From contig NZ_JBIEKE010000001.1 in NCBI RefSeq assembly GCF_043497005.1, forward strand, positions 682,001 through 746,000: 64,000 nucleotides of DNA. The letters run 5' to 3'. The notes beneath the pieces were generated by a model that saw only the letters and a program-made list of their open reading frames with translations, ran no database searches and was not told the origin of the DNA. The translations under genes and the position numbers were made by a program. Origin of the DNA: Halobacillus_A sp043497005 (lineage in GTDB: Bacteria; Bacillota; Bacilli; Bacillales; Halobacillaceae). This document shows, one piece after another, positions 16,087 to 24,360 of this stretch. Within the stretch, counting starts at the first letter, position 1, and every line of letters starts with the position of its first letter.

Positions 16087-17268
16087 TCACAAACCAACCT
16101 GGCCTGCAGCGTATGTGGCGTCTTCTGTACTGTACCCCTCATACACTAGTTGATCGATTAAACCCTGTCTTGAAAAAGAAGTATAATCCAGATAGTCTTG
16201 AGCCGCAATAACAGCCTGTTCTCTCCAGTCCACCGTAATATTATCTACAGCGTATGCCGCATCTTCTGTGCTGTATCCTTCATACTGTAATTGGTCGATT
16301 AAACCTTCCCTTGAAAAAGCCGTATAATCAATATAGTCTTGAGCTGCAATAACCGCCTGCTCTCTCCAGTCCACCGTAATATTGTCTACAGCGTATGTGG
16401 CATCCCCTTGACTGAATCCTTCATATTCTAATTGCTCGATCAGCCCTGTTTTAGAGAAAGCGGTGTAATCAAGGTAGCTTTGAGCCGTACGAACAGCTTG
16501 TTCTTGAGGACCCGTTACGCTGTTTTCTTCAGCTTCTTTAGCTTCCTGTTCTTCTTTTTGAGCCTGCTCTTCAGCTTCCTTAGCTTCTTGCTCTTCTTTC
16601 TCTTTTTGAGCCTGCTCTTCAGCTTCTTTATCTTCCTGCTCTTCTTTCTCTTTCTGAGCCTGCTCCTCAGCTTCCTTAGCTTCCTGCTCTTCTTTCTCTT
16701 TCTGAGCCTGCTCCTCAGCTTCCTTAGCTTCCTGCTCTTCTTTCTCTTTCTGAGCCTGCTCCTCAGCTTCTTTATCTTCCTGCTCTTCTTTTTCTTTTTG
16801 AGCCTGCTCCTCAGCTTCTTTAGCTTCCTGTTCTTCTTTCTCTTTCTGAGCTTGCTCTTCAGCTTCTTTGTCTTCTGCTGAGGCTTCAACTGCAACCTCA
16901 TCAGCAACAGGCGCCTCTTCAGCGATCGATCCTAAAATCACGGCTAGAACTACAAAGGCAAACAGAAAACCACCTGATTTAGCAAAGTTTCTGCCCCTGC
17001 TCCCCTTACCTTTCACGAAGGCCAAGACAACAAAAACGACCATCCCTGCTAAAGCCGCTAGCATTAAGATTAATAAAATTGTTTCCCAGGGAGAATCATC
17101 ACCCGTTGATCCAAAGATCATGGATAAAGCTAAAAGTGCGAACAGAAAACCACCGGACTTAGCAAAGTTACGAAGTCGGTTCTCCCTCCCTTTGACGAAG
17201 GCTAAGACAGCAAAGAATATCATGCCTGCTAAAGCCGCTAACATTAAAATGAATAAAAATGAATCCAT
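16087..17268 (-). CDS. Membrane protein with coiled-coil repeats and three C-terminal Ltp domains
   Basis: Protein of 393 residues. The N-terminus has two near-identical blocks, each with two membrane segments (FVKG...NFAKSGGFLFA occurs twice). A charged coiled coil of seven 16-residue repeats (AEEQAQKEKEEQEAKE) follows. Three tandem copies of a 48-residue domain end the protein (EQAV.AAQDY.DYT.FSR.GLI.QL.YEGYS..DA.YA). These match the Ltp repeat (PF07553), known from a streptococcal phage lipoprotein that blocks DNA injection, and also common in host surface proteins. There is no lipobox; the anchor is the membrane block. A role outside the membrane against phage or at the wall is inference. 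Confidence 0.85.
   Translation of the reverse strand: MDSFLFILMLAALAGMIFFAVLAFVKGRENRLRNFAKSGGFLFALLALSMIFGSTGDDSPWETILLILMLAALAGMVVFVVLAFVKGKGSRGRNFAKSGGFLFAFVVLAVILGSIAEEAPVADEVAVEASAEDKEAEEQAQKEKEEQEAKEAEEQAQKEKEEQEDKEAEEQAQKEKEEQEAKEAEEQAQKEKEEQEAKEAEEQAQKEKEEQEDKEAEEQAQKEKEEQEAKEAEEQAQKEEQEAKEAEENSVTGPQEQAVRTAQSYLDYTAFSKTGLIEQLEYEGFSQGDATYAVDNITVDWREQAVIAAQDYIDYTAFSREGLIDQLQYEGYSTEDAAYAVDNITVDWREQAVIAAQDYLDYTSFSRQGLIDQLVYEGYSTEDATYAAGQVGL
16540..16872 (-). repeat. 48-bp tandem repeat within the Ltp-protein gene
   Basis: Seven in-frame units of 48 bp (the unit nearest the 3' end of the gene is 6 bp shorter) encode the 16-residue Glu/Lys/Gln/Ala coiled-coil unit. Units alternate between EAKE and EDKE versions, a sign of unequal recombination. 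Confidence 0.9.
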
Positions 17269-17275
17269 TGATTAA

Positions 17276-17629
17276 TCTCCCCTTATTAAGTTTTACCCCT
17301 CATTCTGATTCTATTATACCACTTCAAAAGCCATGCTTACTCTCGTAATTCATGTTACTAATTAAATACCAAGTCATACTCTCTTGCCTTATCATTATTA
17401 GAGATGGAGCCTTTCACGCAGTTTGATTTCTTTTCAAAGAATGGCCGCCAAAATATGTTTCGATTTTCTGGAAAAACATTTGTAGGAAATTACCAAATAC
17501 CTAAGGAACTGATGTAAACTTCCTAATAGAGGGGCAGCTAGAATCTAATGAATTTTGATCACTTCAAATTAAACAGCTGTCTCTATAAGGAGTTCTATTA
17601 TTATTTTCAATGAAAGAAAGGTGTCGGCC
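17276..17629. other. Intergenic region between divergent genes
   Basis: About 350 AT-rich bases holding the promoters of the divergent Ltp-protein gene and the small membrane gene. No gene, repeat or RNA is evident. Confidence 0.4.
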
Positions 17630-17833
17630 ATGAAAGAATCAGAAGCATTTAGAAAATTTAACATCGTATTTTATTCCATTGTTCTTATATGCGGGGCAGT
17701 CTTCATCATTGTTTCTATCTCAGGTTTTAATGAAATGGAGAGATCAATTCTTCATCTCTTAATAGGGATCCTTTTAGTCATTAAAAGCATACTCAGCTTG
17801 TATAAGAGTTTTAGCAGCCGCTTCAATCATTAA
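17630..17833 (+). CDS. Small membrane protein, unknown
   Basis: 67 residues with two hydrophobic segments. ATG 17630 follows AAAGGTG; a GTG three codons upstream overlaps that site. No family recognised. Confidence 0.65.
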   Translation: MKESEAFRKFNIVFYSIVLICGAVFIIVSISGFNEMERSILHLLIGILLVIKSILSLYKSFSSRFNH

Positions 17834-17948
17834 ATGGTAGGAATATAAAGTGCTTATAAAGAGGTAATACAAATCGAACAACATAATTATTTTCTCTCAA
17901 ATAACAGGTTGTCACTAAGGGAATTTAAAGAATCAGAGGGAGTTATAA

Positions 17949-18209
17949 ATGAACAAAGAAAAGCTTTTTAAAATGATGGCTGCAGCCAGCTTAATTATTT
18001 GTGCAGGGGTGTGGGTTCCAAATGTAGTATTTCAAGTCGCTAGTCCATGGTGGATGGTTATATTTATTATAGCGCCCGCTGGAATTGTATTTGCCGGTTT
18101 GATTAAGAATTACTGGCTGATTGTATTGAATACCATTATGCTGTTTAGTTTTTTTATTCTCATGTTTACTGGATATTTTGTGAATTCCATAACAGATGGG
18201 AAGCCATAA
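17949..18209 (+). CDS. Small membrane protein, unknown
   Basis: 86 residues with three hydrophobic segments, beginning MNKEKLFKMMAAASL. It has a GAGGGAG site and ends at a terminator shared with the ABC permease on the opposite strand. No family recognised. Confidence 0.7.
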   Translation: MNKEKLFKMMAAASLIICAGVWVPNVVFQVASPWWMVIFIIAPAGIVFAGLIKNYWLIVLNTIMLFSFFILMFTGYFVNSITDGKP

Positions 18210-18219
18210 CAAATAGATG

Positions 18220-18256
18220 AAAAAGACCATAGATAACAAACATCTACGGTCTTTTT
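18220..18256. terminator. Bidirectional terminator
   Basis: AAAAAGACC-ATAGAT pairs with ATCTAC-GGTCTTTTT between two convergent genes. Confidence 0.88.
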
Positions 18257-18276
18257 CCGAAATGGGTGTAGCTTTT

Positions 18277-19026
18277 TTATGCCTGATCGAGACCATTTTT
18301 CTTATAGATATAAATGAAAATAACCAAAGAGATACAAAGCGAACCTAAGAGAACGCTTGTATCCGTTACATTCCATTGATACGCATGATTCAAGGATAGT
18401 GATTCAGCTAAATTGGCTAAGACCCCGCCATACGTGTAGTTTAATATTTCAGCTAAATCTTCATTGAAAGCCCGAAGTACAGGTGTCGATGTTAAGATGA
18501 GCAAGATCGGTGTACTGACCAGGGAGGCCTGCGCTTGGTTCTTCGCATAGATCCCAATAATATATCCAATTACAATACTGATTAAGCTGGCAAGGGTCGT
18601 AATAACAAGATAAGTAAGTAACGGGATGTCTCCGAAATTCACGCCGCTTGCCGGTACCAAAAGAATATTAGTAGTTAGTAAGATGAGTAATGTTGGAATC
18701 ATACTGCCGATAAAATACTCTCCACCTTTAACTGAAGATGTCATTAATACACGTAAGGTATGTTTCTCTTTTTCTTCAGCTATAGGCGAACTGCTCATGG
18801 ATATACCAGCGATAGCAATGTTGAAAATCAGGCCGAAGCTTAGTAAAAAACCACTGGTGGAAAAAGGTGCTCCTGCCTCCCCGGCTACTACATCCGGCAT
18901 AAGACTGCCCATAATAATCACAAATCCTATAGAGAAAATAGGGGTGAAAAGTATACTCATATTGCTTAGGATCAGTTTTAATCTCAATTGAAGAACGGCG
19001 TTTGTTTTTCTAAATGATTGTTTCAA
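18277..19026 (-). CDS. ABC-2 type exporter permease
   Basis: Membrane protein of 249 residues with six hydrophobic segments and the ABC-2 family MSSSPIAEEKEKHTLRVLMTS stretch. It forms the membrane pore for the ATPase encoded just upstream, with which it overlaps by 4 bases (ATGA). The exported substrate is unknown; the LytTR-linked regulator next door is typical of peptide or antibiotic exporters. Confidence 0.88.
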   Translation of the reverse strand: MKQSFRKTNAVLQLRLKLILSNMSILFTPIFSIGFVIIMGSLMPDVVAGEAGAPFSTSGFLLSFGLIFNIAIAGISMSSSPIAEEKEKHTLRVLMTSSVKGGEYFIGSMIPTLLILLTTNILLVPASGVNFGDIPLLTYLVITTLASLISIVIGYIIGIYAKNQAQASLVSTPILLILTSTPVLRAFNEDLAEILNYTYGGVLANLAESLSLNHAYQWNVTDTSVLLGSLCISLVIFIYIYKKNGLDQA

Positions 19027-19892
19027 ACCAATTCCCTCCCGGTTACTTCTAAAAAGACTTTTTCTAAATTTGGCTCACATGAATGGATGGTTAAAAGTTC
19101 ATCATTAATCAGCCATTGATGAATCTGTTCAATGGTCTCGGTCGAATGGGACAAAATTAGCTCTTTTTCATCCCTCAGTAATATTTGATAACGTTTATCT
19201 TGATTGTATTTAAGAGCCAAAGCTTTGGGTGAATCATGTTCTACAATCAAACCATCATTCAGTAGGGCGACGTGATCGCATAATTTCGCGGCTTCGTCCA
19301 TATTGTGAGTGGTCAGAAATATGGCTGTTCCATCTTCCTTTAATTCTTCAAGTAAGGCGTGAATGGCTTCACTTGTTACAGGATCCAGCCCGCTGGTTGG
19401 CTCGTCTAAAAACAGCACCTTCGGCTGATGCAGCATCGCTCGAGCTAGAATCAAACGCTGTTTCATCCCCTTGGATAAATTTTTGGCCGTTTTATTCTTA
19501 TGTTCAAATAGACCAACCTTTTGGAGGAGGTCGTCCACCCGTTTTCTTTCAACATTCAATAACTTAGCGAATGCTCTCAAATTATTATAGACGGACAACC
19601 TTTCGTATAACCCGCTGTTATCCGTCACAATCCCTAAGTGTTCATAAATTGTTTCATCAATTCGTTCCACAGGATGACCTAAAACAAAAGCCTGCCCGGA
19701 AGATTGGGCCAGCTGTCCGGTTAAGATTTTAATCGTTGTCGTTTTGCCGGAGCCTGAAGGACCTAGAAAACCAAAGATTTCTCCTTCATGAACTGAAAAA
19801 CTTATATTTTTTAAAGCCGTTTCATCCTTGAACTTTTTTGATAAATGTTCAACTTGGATTAATTTTTTTCTCACGTTTCCTCTCTCCTTCAT
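19023..19892 (-). CDS. ABC exporter ATP-binding protein
   Basis: ATPase of 289 residues with Walker A GPSGSGKTT, signature LSKGMKQR and Walker B VLFLDEPTSGLDP, all intact. A C-terminal extension follows, as in drug or peptide exporters. It overlaps the permease gene. The probable start is a few codons into the frame, because the AGGAGAG site precedes an internal GTG or TTG; the exact start is uncertain. Confidence 0.9.
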   Translation of the reverse strand: MKERGNVRKKLIQVEHLSKKFKDETALKNISFSVHEGEIFGFLGPSGSGKTTTIKILTGQLAQSSGQAFVLGHPVERIDETIYEHLGIVTDNSGLYERLSVYNNLRAFAKLLNVERKRVDDLLQKVGLFEHKNKTAKNLSKGMKQRLILARAMLHQPKVLFLDEPTSGLDPVTSEAIHALLEELKEDGTAIFLTTHNMDEAAKLCDHVALLNDGLIVEHDSPKALALKYNQDKRYQILLRDEKELILSHSTETIEQIHQWLINDELLTIHSCEPNLEKVFLEVTGRELV

Positions 19893-19995
19893 GAATGATG
19901 TGATGAATTTCCATCTAGGATCTACTTTAATGAAAAACAGGAGAAATGTCGTAAATATCCGTTGAACAGTACCAGTTAAAAGCTTAAATGTAACA

Positions 19996-20030
19996 AAAAG
20001 AGGCTGAAATCAATCCATTTCAACCTCAAA
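19996..20030 (-). terminator. Terminator of the ABC-LytTR gene
   Basis: On the minus strand GAGGTTGAAAT pairs with ATTTCAGCCTC and is followed by TTTTTGTT. Confidence 0.85.
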
Positions 20031-20036
20031 TGTACG

Positions 20037-21053
20037 CTAAAATTCTATTAATGATTTCATTTCTTCTAATCGATTTCTTGAGAGTGGTAATTTTGCGTTA
20101 GGATTCCCTTTTAGAATTAAAGTATAACTATTTTTTGAATAGCTCACTAGTTCCGAAACTCGCTGTAAATTGACTAAATAAGATCGGTGGCAGCGAAAGA
20201 ATCCAAAATGGGTTAACTTGTCTTCCAATTCATTCATCGTTAAATCAGTAGGAAAATATTCTTCTCCTATTCGAATGTTACTTACACTGTTAATACTTTC
20301 AATAAAATCAATTTCATCCGGGCTGAAGAAAATGGTTTTATCTGCAGACTTACTCGATACTTTATACACATGATTCGGTCTAATACTTGGGTCATTTTTA
20401 TCCATTGGTATTAATGGACTTTCGTTAGAGAGATCAGTCTTCTCTAGACCAATCAATCGATTGTAGCGATAAATCTCATCGCTTACCAACAATAATTCCT
20501 CTAAGTAATGAGAGGTAAATAAAATAGCGGTATGATTTGTTTGAAAGTGCTCTAATGCTTTGATATAGAGTTCGATTCCATCATCATTGGAGTTGCTTAA
20601 AGGGCTTTGAATTAATAACACTTTGGGGGAAAATAAGGACATTCGAAATAAGCTGACTCTTCTTTTCTGATCAAGGGATAATCGGCTGATCTTTGTATTC
20701 CATACATCGGATAAAGAAAAAATGCCAATAAACTCTTCCAAAGGTTGCTGGAAACCAGCAATTTTCTTAAAGATTTTTAAATAGGTATAGACGGTTAAAT
20801 TCTCATATAATCCATCTTCAGTAAATTCCGTTACTATGCCGCTTGTTTCTTTTTTTATACGGCCGCTGGAAGGCGTTAGTTCTCCGGATAAAAGTTTGAA
20901 AAGAACAGTACTTTCTTTATTCGTCATCTTTATTCCAATTTGAGATTTTTCTTTTATCATTAAATTAATATCTTTTAATACTGTCTGGTTGTCTTCTTGT
21001 TTCATGACATTTTCTAAAGTCAGTAATGACAATGAGAACACGCCTTTCCTCAT
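20037..21053 (-). CDS. Degenerate ABC ATPase fused to a LytTR DNA-binding domain
   Basis: Protein of 338 residues. Residues about 10-225 align with an ABC ATPase, but the Walker A loop is replaced by KMTNKEST, the signature reads SRLSLDQKRR, and the Walker B Asp-Glu is lost (VLLIQSPLS). ATP hydrolysis is therefore unlikely. Residues about 240-338 are a LytTR domain (RIGEEYFPTDLTMNELEDKL, then FFRCHRSYLVN). It presumably regulates the ABC exporter genes downstream, using the dead ATPase as a sensor or docking part. A terminator separates it from them. An internal TTG may be the true start. Confidence 0.85.
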   Translation of the reverse strand: MRKGVFSLSLLTLENVMKQEDNQTVLKDINLMIKEKSQIGIKMTNKESTVLFKLLSGELTPSSGRIKKETSGIVTEFTEDGLYENLTVYTYLKIFKKIAGFQQPLEEFIGIFSLSDVWNTKISRLSLDQKRRVSLFRMSLFSPKVLLIQSPLSNSNDDGIELYIKALEHFQTNHTAILFTSHYLEELLLVSDEIYRYNRLIGLEKTDLSNESPLIPMDKNDPSIRPNHVYKVSSKSADKTIFFSPDEIDFIESINSVSNIRIGEEYFPTDLTMNELEDKLTHFGFFRCHRSYLVNLQRVSELVSYSKNSYTLILKGNPNAKLPLSRNRLEEMKSLIEF

Positions 21054-21172
21054 TTATGTATGATTGACATCATGTTTATTATGGTCAAAAAAAACGGAAA
21101 AGAAAAGAGGTTCATCTGGTACATGCTGATCCATTTAAAAATGGACAGCTGTAAAGAAGAGGAGGAATTTTA

Positions 21173-21352
21173 ATGAGCACCTTTTTATTCTTTATGGGAT
21201 TTTTTGTGTTATTTTTAAGTTTCTTTATCACTCCTATAGGTACTTCAAATGCACTAATGATTTCAGTCGTTTTGTTTTTCACAGCCGTCATTCTTTCAAA
21301 AAGGAAAAAAGGTAGAGAAAACATTTATAAAGGAGGGGGAGTAAAATGGTAG
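21173..21352 (+). CDS. Small membrane protein (59 residues)
   Basis: ATG 21173 follows a strong GAGGAGG site. Two hydrophobic segments and a basic C-terminus. Its end overlaps the start of the GNAT gene by 7 bases, and its last codons contain that gene's ribosome site, which implies translational coupling. No family recognised. Confidence 0.65.
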   Translation: MSTFLFFMGFFVLFLSFFITPIGTSNALMISVVLFFTAVILSKRKKGRENIYKGGGVKW

Positions 21353-21906
21353 ATTTAAGCGAAAAACCAGTTATCGTCGGAGATAAAATTATTCTAAGAC
21401 CTTTTAAACAGGATGACTTTCCTTATATAGAGGAATGTTTAAAGGATCCCGAAGTCATCAAACTGACCGGAAGCACCTCGGAATTCGACAGGGATGCCGT
21501 TTACAATTGGTACAATACTAGAAATGAGCAGGCTGACCGCTTAGATCTAACAATTGTAGATTCCTCCCAGGAGATCGTAGTGGGGGAAGTGGTCATCAAT
21601 TTATACGACGAGAAGCGCCACAGTATGAATTTTAGAATACTTATCGGACCCAGAGGAAGAAACCGCGGGTTGGGAACGGAGGCAACCCGTCGTATCATTG
21701 ATTACATCTTTAGAAATACAACACTCCATCAAATAACTTTGAGTGTGTATGACTTCAACCCGAGAGCGAAGAATGTTTATAAAAAGGCAGGGTTCGTTGT
21801 AGAAAGTATCGAAGAAAAAGAGCTGGAGTTCGAGGGAGAGTGGATTGATTCCATCAATATGAAATTAACAAGAGAAGAATGGCTGCTTATAGACACTGTT
21901 CGATAA
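21346..21906 (+). CDS. GNAT acetyltransferase (RimJ/RimL type)
   Basis: Protein of 186 residues with the RimJ/RimL-style start VIVGDKIILRPFKQDDFP and the acetyl-CoA loop GRNRGLGTEATR, followed by NPRAKNVYKKAGF. It should acetylate the alpha-amino group of a protein, or a small amine. The substrate is not deducible. It ends at a hairpin terminator. Confidence 0.88.
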   Translation: MVDLSEKPVIVGDKIILRPFKQDDFPYIEECLKDPEVIKLTGSTSEFDRDAVYNWYNTRNEQADRLDLTIVDSSQEIVVGEVVINLYDEKRHSMNFRILIGPRGRNRGLGTEATRRIIDYIFRNTTLHQITLSVYDFNPRAKNVYKKAGFVVESIEEKELEFEGEWIDSINMKLTREEWLLIDTVR

Positions 21907-21910
21907 AATA

Positions 21911-21956
21911 GAAGCGGGTGCATAGTAGGAAAGCACCCGCGGCTTCTAATTTATTT
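21911..21956. terminator. Intrinsic terminator between convergent genes
   Basis: GAAGCGGGTGC pairs with GCACCCGCGGCTTC (one bulge), followed by AT-rich sequence with a T run. Confidence 0.88.
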
Positions 21957-22478
21957 TTTTCTCTTTGTTTTTTTCATCGATCGTAAGAGGTAGCCTCCTT
22001 TGAATTTACGCGGCTCGTAAGAAATCACAAAGGCATTTGGGTCATATTCTTCGATGGTCTTCATCACATTATCCTCCAGGCTTCTTTTCGTCAAAATCTG
22101 CAGCTGGTAACGGATCCCGTCTTTTCCCGTTCCTTCAAATACAGTGACGCCGTACCCGTTGTTCCGCAGCGTGGCGACCAGTTCAGTATTCTTGTTCAGT
22201 AAGTTAACCGTAAGCGTTGTATAGCCTAAAGCCAATTTGTTTTCGATGTAATTTCCTAAAAATATTCCTGCGGCAAAACCTAAGGCATAGACAAGCATTT
22301 CTGGAATGCTCTGCTCGCCGCTGAGGACAATGGATAAACCAAATACATAGATTAACGCTTCGAGAAATCCAAAAATAGCAGCAAGCACGCTCATGTTCTT
22401 AACAACAAAAATGATTCGAAGGGATAAGGTTGGCACTAAAATAATTTGTAATATAAAAATCAATAAGATGTTAGGCAT
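21951..22478 (-). CDS. UPF0316/DUF2179 membrane protein (YebE-like)
   Basis: Protein of 175 residues with three N-terminal membrane segments and a C-terminal DUF2179 domain (ELVATLRNNGYGVTVFEGTG). Length and order match B. subtilis YebE-type proteins. Family members are uncharacterised; the soluble domain is often seen on YitT-type proteins. It is monocistronic. Confidence 0.88.
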   Translation of the reverse strand: MPNILLIFILQIILVPTLSLRIIFVVKNMSVLAAIFGFLEALIYVFGLSIVLSGEQSIPEMLVYALGFAAGIFLGNYIENKLALGYTTLTVNLLNKNTELVATLRNNGYGVTVFEGTGKDGIRYQLQILTKRSLEDNVMKTIEEYDPNAFVISYEPRKFKGGYLLRSMKKTKRKK

Positions 22479-22608
22479 TGGGAAAACCTCTCTAATGATA
22501 GATTTCTAATGATGATCTATCTTTCAATTTACCAAAAATAAGAAATTGTGGGAAGTATCTCGTTTTATAAGATGAGCGTTGAGGATGTTAGATTGAGAGA
22601 AGCCTGCC

Positions 22609-23553
22609 TTAAAAGCTCTCTCCTGTCATCACACTCATAAAATCTTTGAAAAACAGCGGATAATCGAATTGAAAGGCGATATCATGCAGCTTGGCCGTTT
22701 CTTCAAATTCGATATAAGGGCGGATGTCGGCAATGCTTTGTCCTCTTAGAATCCCCGTAGCTGTGGTGTCGATATGCACGGGCAGCTGTCGATAGTGAAA
22801 CATGTCAGGGTGCAGCGGAGCCATCATAGTGAGCGCGTCGTGGACTGGGCTACCTTTGATGTCAGGGTTTCTGCTTTTATAAAATTCATAATAGTAGTCT
22901 AAAAGTTTTTTCACGATTGTCGTTTGTTCTCTTGCACCGATGTACTCGGCCATTTCAGGTGTTACGATGGCGTGATCGGTCACATTCAGTGGAATAATTT
23001 TGACGTTCTCAGCGTAGGTGAGTACAATTTTTACAGCAACAGGGTCGGCGTGAAAGTTAGCTTCGGATACAGCGGTTACGTTACCCGGCACCCAGAAGGC
23101 TCCCCCCATGATATAGTATTCCTTCACTTCTTTCATGAGCGACCGATATAAAATGAACATTGTGGCCAGCGCGGTGAGCCTGCCGATGTTTATGATGGTG
23201 AGTTCGTCCCGATGATTATTAATGATGTCGACTATTTCAAAAAAGTTCTCCGTTTCGCCTTCATACTGCTCCGGCGTAATCGGCCCCAATCCATACTCCC
23301 CATGAATCTCCGGATAAAACGTAGGGGTACCGCCGGTCATGGGGGCTTCGGCACCCCCGATGATGGGAATAATCTTTTCCTCTTCAAAGTGTTCAAATAA
23401 ATAATGAACATTTCCGACCGCCACATCTCTTGGCACGTTTCCATAATCGGCTACGATTCCGACTACTTCAATATCATCATTAAAATAGGCATAGATAAGG
23501 GCAATCACATCGTCTACTCCGATATCCCCGAAGACGAGAACTTTCTTTGCCAT
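22609..23553 (-). CDS. Inosine/uridine-preferring nucleoside hydrolase family protein
   Basis: Protein of 314 residues starting MAKKVLVFGDIGVDDVIALI, a variant of the usual DTDPGIDDA calcium-binding signature that keeps the DD pair. The NIGRLTALA and downstream Asp/His residues (PVHDALTMM) also fit. These enzymes split ribonucleosides into base and ribose. The changed N-terminal signature suggests altered substrate use. A GGAGGGG site precedes ATG. It is monocistronic. Confidence 0.85.
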   Translation of the reverse strand: MAKKVLVFGDIGVDDVIALIYAYFNDDIEVVGIVADYGNVPRDVAVGNVHYLFEHFEEEKIIPIIGGAEAPMTGGTPTFYPEIHGEYGLGPITPEQYEGETENFFEIVDIINNHRDELTIINIGRLTALATMFILYRSLMKEVKEYYIMGGAFWVPGNVTAVSEANFHADPVAVKIVLTYAENVKIIPLNVTDHAIVTPEMAEYIGAREQTTIVKKLLDYYYEFYKSRNPDIKGSPVHDALTMMAPLHPDMFHYRQLPVHIDTTATGILRGQSIADIRPYIEFEETAKLHDIAFQFDYPLFFKDFMSVMTGESF

Positions 23554-23712
23554 ACGATCCCCTCCGCGTCCCGTAATTTTTATCGTTATATTAGTTGATG
23601 TAAGTATATGGGAAATATGACTGTGAAAAGTGTATTCATTTCAAGCGCGTTTTATATACATTCGTGCAGATGATAAGGTTGACGGTAAACGAAAGAAATT
23701 GTATTCTGTTAA

Positions 23713-23728
23713 TAGAAAGGTCGTTCTA
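23713..23728. promoter_or_regulatory. TetR operator upstream of the TetR gene
   Basis: TAGAAAGGTCGTTCTA is an imperfect palindrome (TAGAA...TTCTA). The identical 16 bases precede the MFS gene at 24320. Its position 26 bases before the ATG suits autoregulation. Confidence 0.8.
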
Positions 23729-23753
23729 CCTAATTGATAAAGGAGGCCAGAAT

Positions 23754-24290
23754 ATGTCTGTCAAAAAAGATACGCTACTTCAAGTAGCAGAACGTTTATT
23801 TTATGAGCATGGATTTCGAGGCGTCGGATTAAAGCAGATTATTACGGAAGCGAATGTAGCAACTATGACGCTGTACAACCATTTTTCTTCTAAGGACAAT
23901 TTAGTTGAGGAAGTGCTCAAGCAACGGGAAGAACGCTACTGGTCTTACCTGGATGAACATGTAGAAATGGATTCAGAGTCGCCGTTCATCCTGGCTGTGG
24001 AAGCTCATGGCCGCTGGTTAAAAGATGAATCCTACAGGGGATGTATGTTTTTACGAGCGATCGAGGATTATGCGGGAACGGATAATGAAATTGAAACCAT
24101 TGCGCGAGGTCACAAATCCAAATTACTCCAATACTTTCAGCAGCTGGCTCAAAGGAAAGGAAAAAATAACGAAAGTGATTTAGCTCATCAATTCACATTA
24201 CTGCTGGAAGGAACGACATCCATGACAACACTAATTGGTGCAGAGAAAGCAACTGAACATTCAATTGCGATGGCGAGGACACTTGTCTAA
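23754..24290 (+). CDS. TetR family transcriptional regulator
   Basis: Protein of 178 residues with a TetR helix-turn-helix (LLQVAERLFYEHGFRGVGLK, then MTLYNHFSSKDNL). ATG 23754 follows AAAGGAGG; an upstream in-frame start would overlap the operator. It is followed by an MFS gene with the same operator, so it likely represses both and is released by a drug or metabolite exported by the MFS protein. Confidence 0.9.
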   Translation: MSVKKDTLLQVAERLFYEHGFRGVGLKQIITEANVATMTLYNHFSSKDNLVEEVLKQREERYWSYLDEHVEMDSESPFILAVEAHGRWLKDESYRGCMFLRAIEDYAGTDNEIETIARGHKSKLLQYFQQLAQRKGKNNESDLAHQFTLLLEGTTSMTTLIGAEKATEHSIAMARTLV

Positions 24291-24319
24291 CATCCATCGT
24301 AATTTTTTTACCATCAAAT

Positions 24320-24335
24320 TAGAAAGGTCGTTCTA
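24320..24335. promoter_or_regulatory. TetR operator upstream of the MFS gene
   Basis: Second exact copy of TAGAAAGGTCGTTCTA, 25 bases before the MFS start codon. Confidence 0.8.
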
Positions 24336-24360
24336 TATAAAAATAGAGAGGGTGGATCCT

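Noticed and set aside
16432..16907. Long frames antisense to the Ltp-protein gene, rich in Phe/Leu/Ser or Lys/Arg.
   Set aside because: They are by-products of the 48-bp repeat read in other frames.
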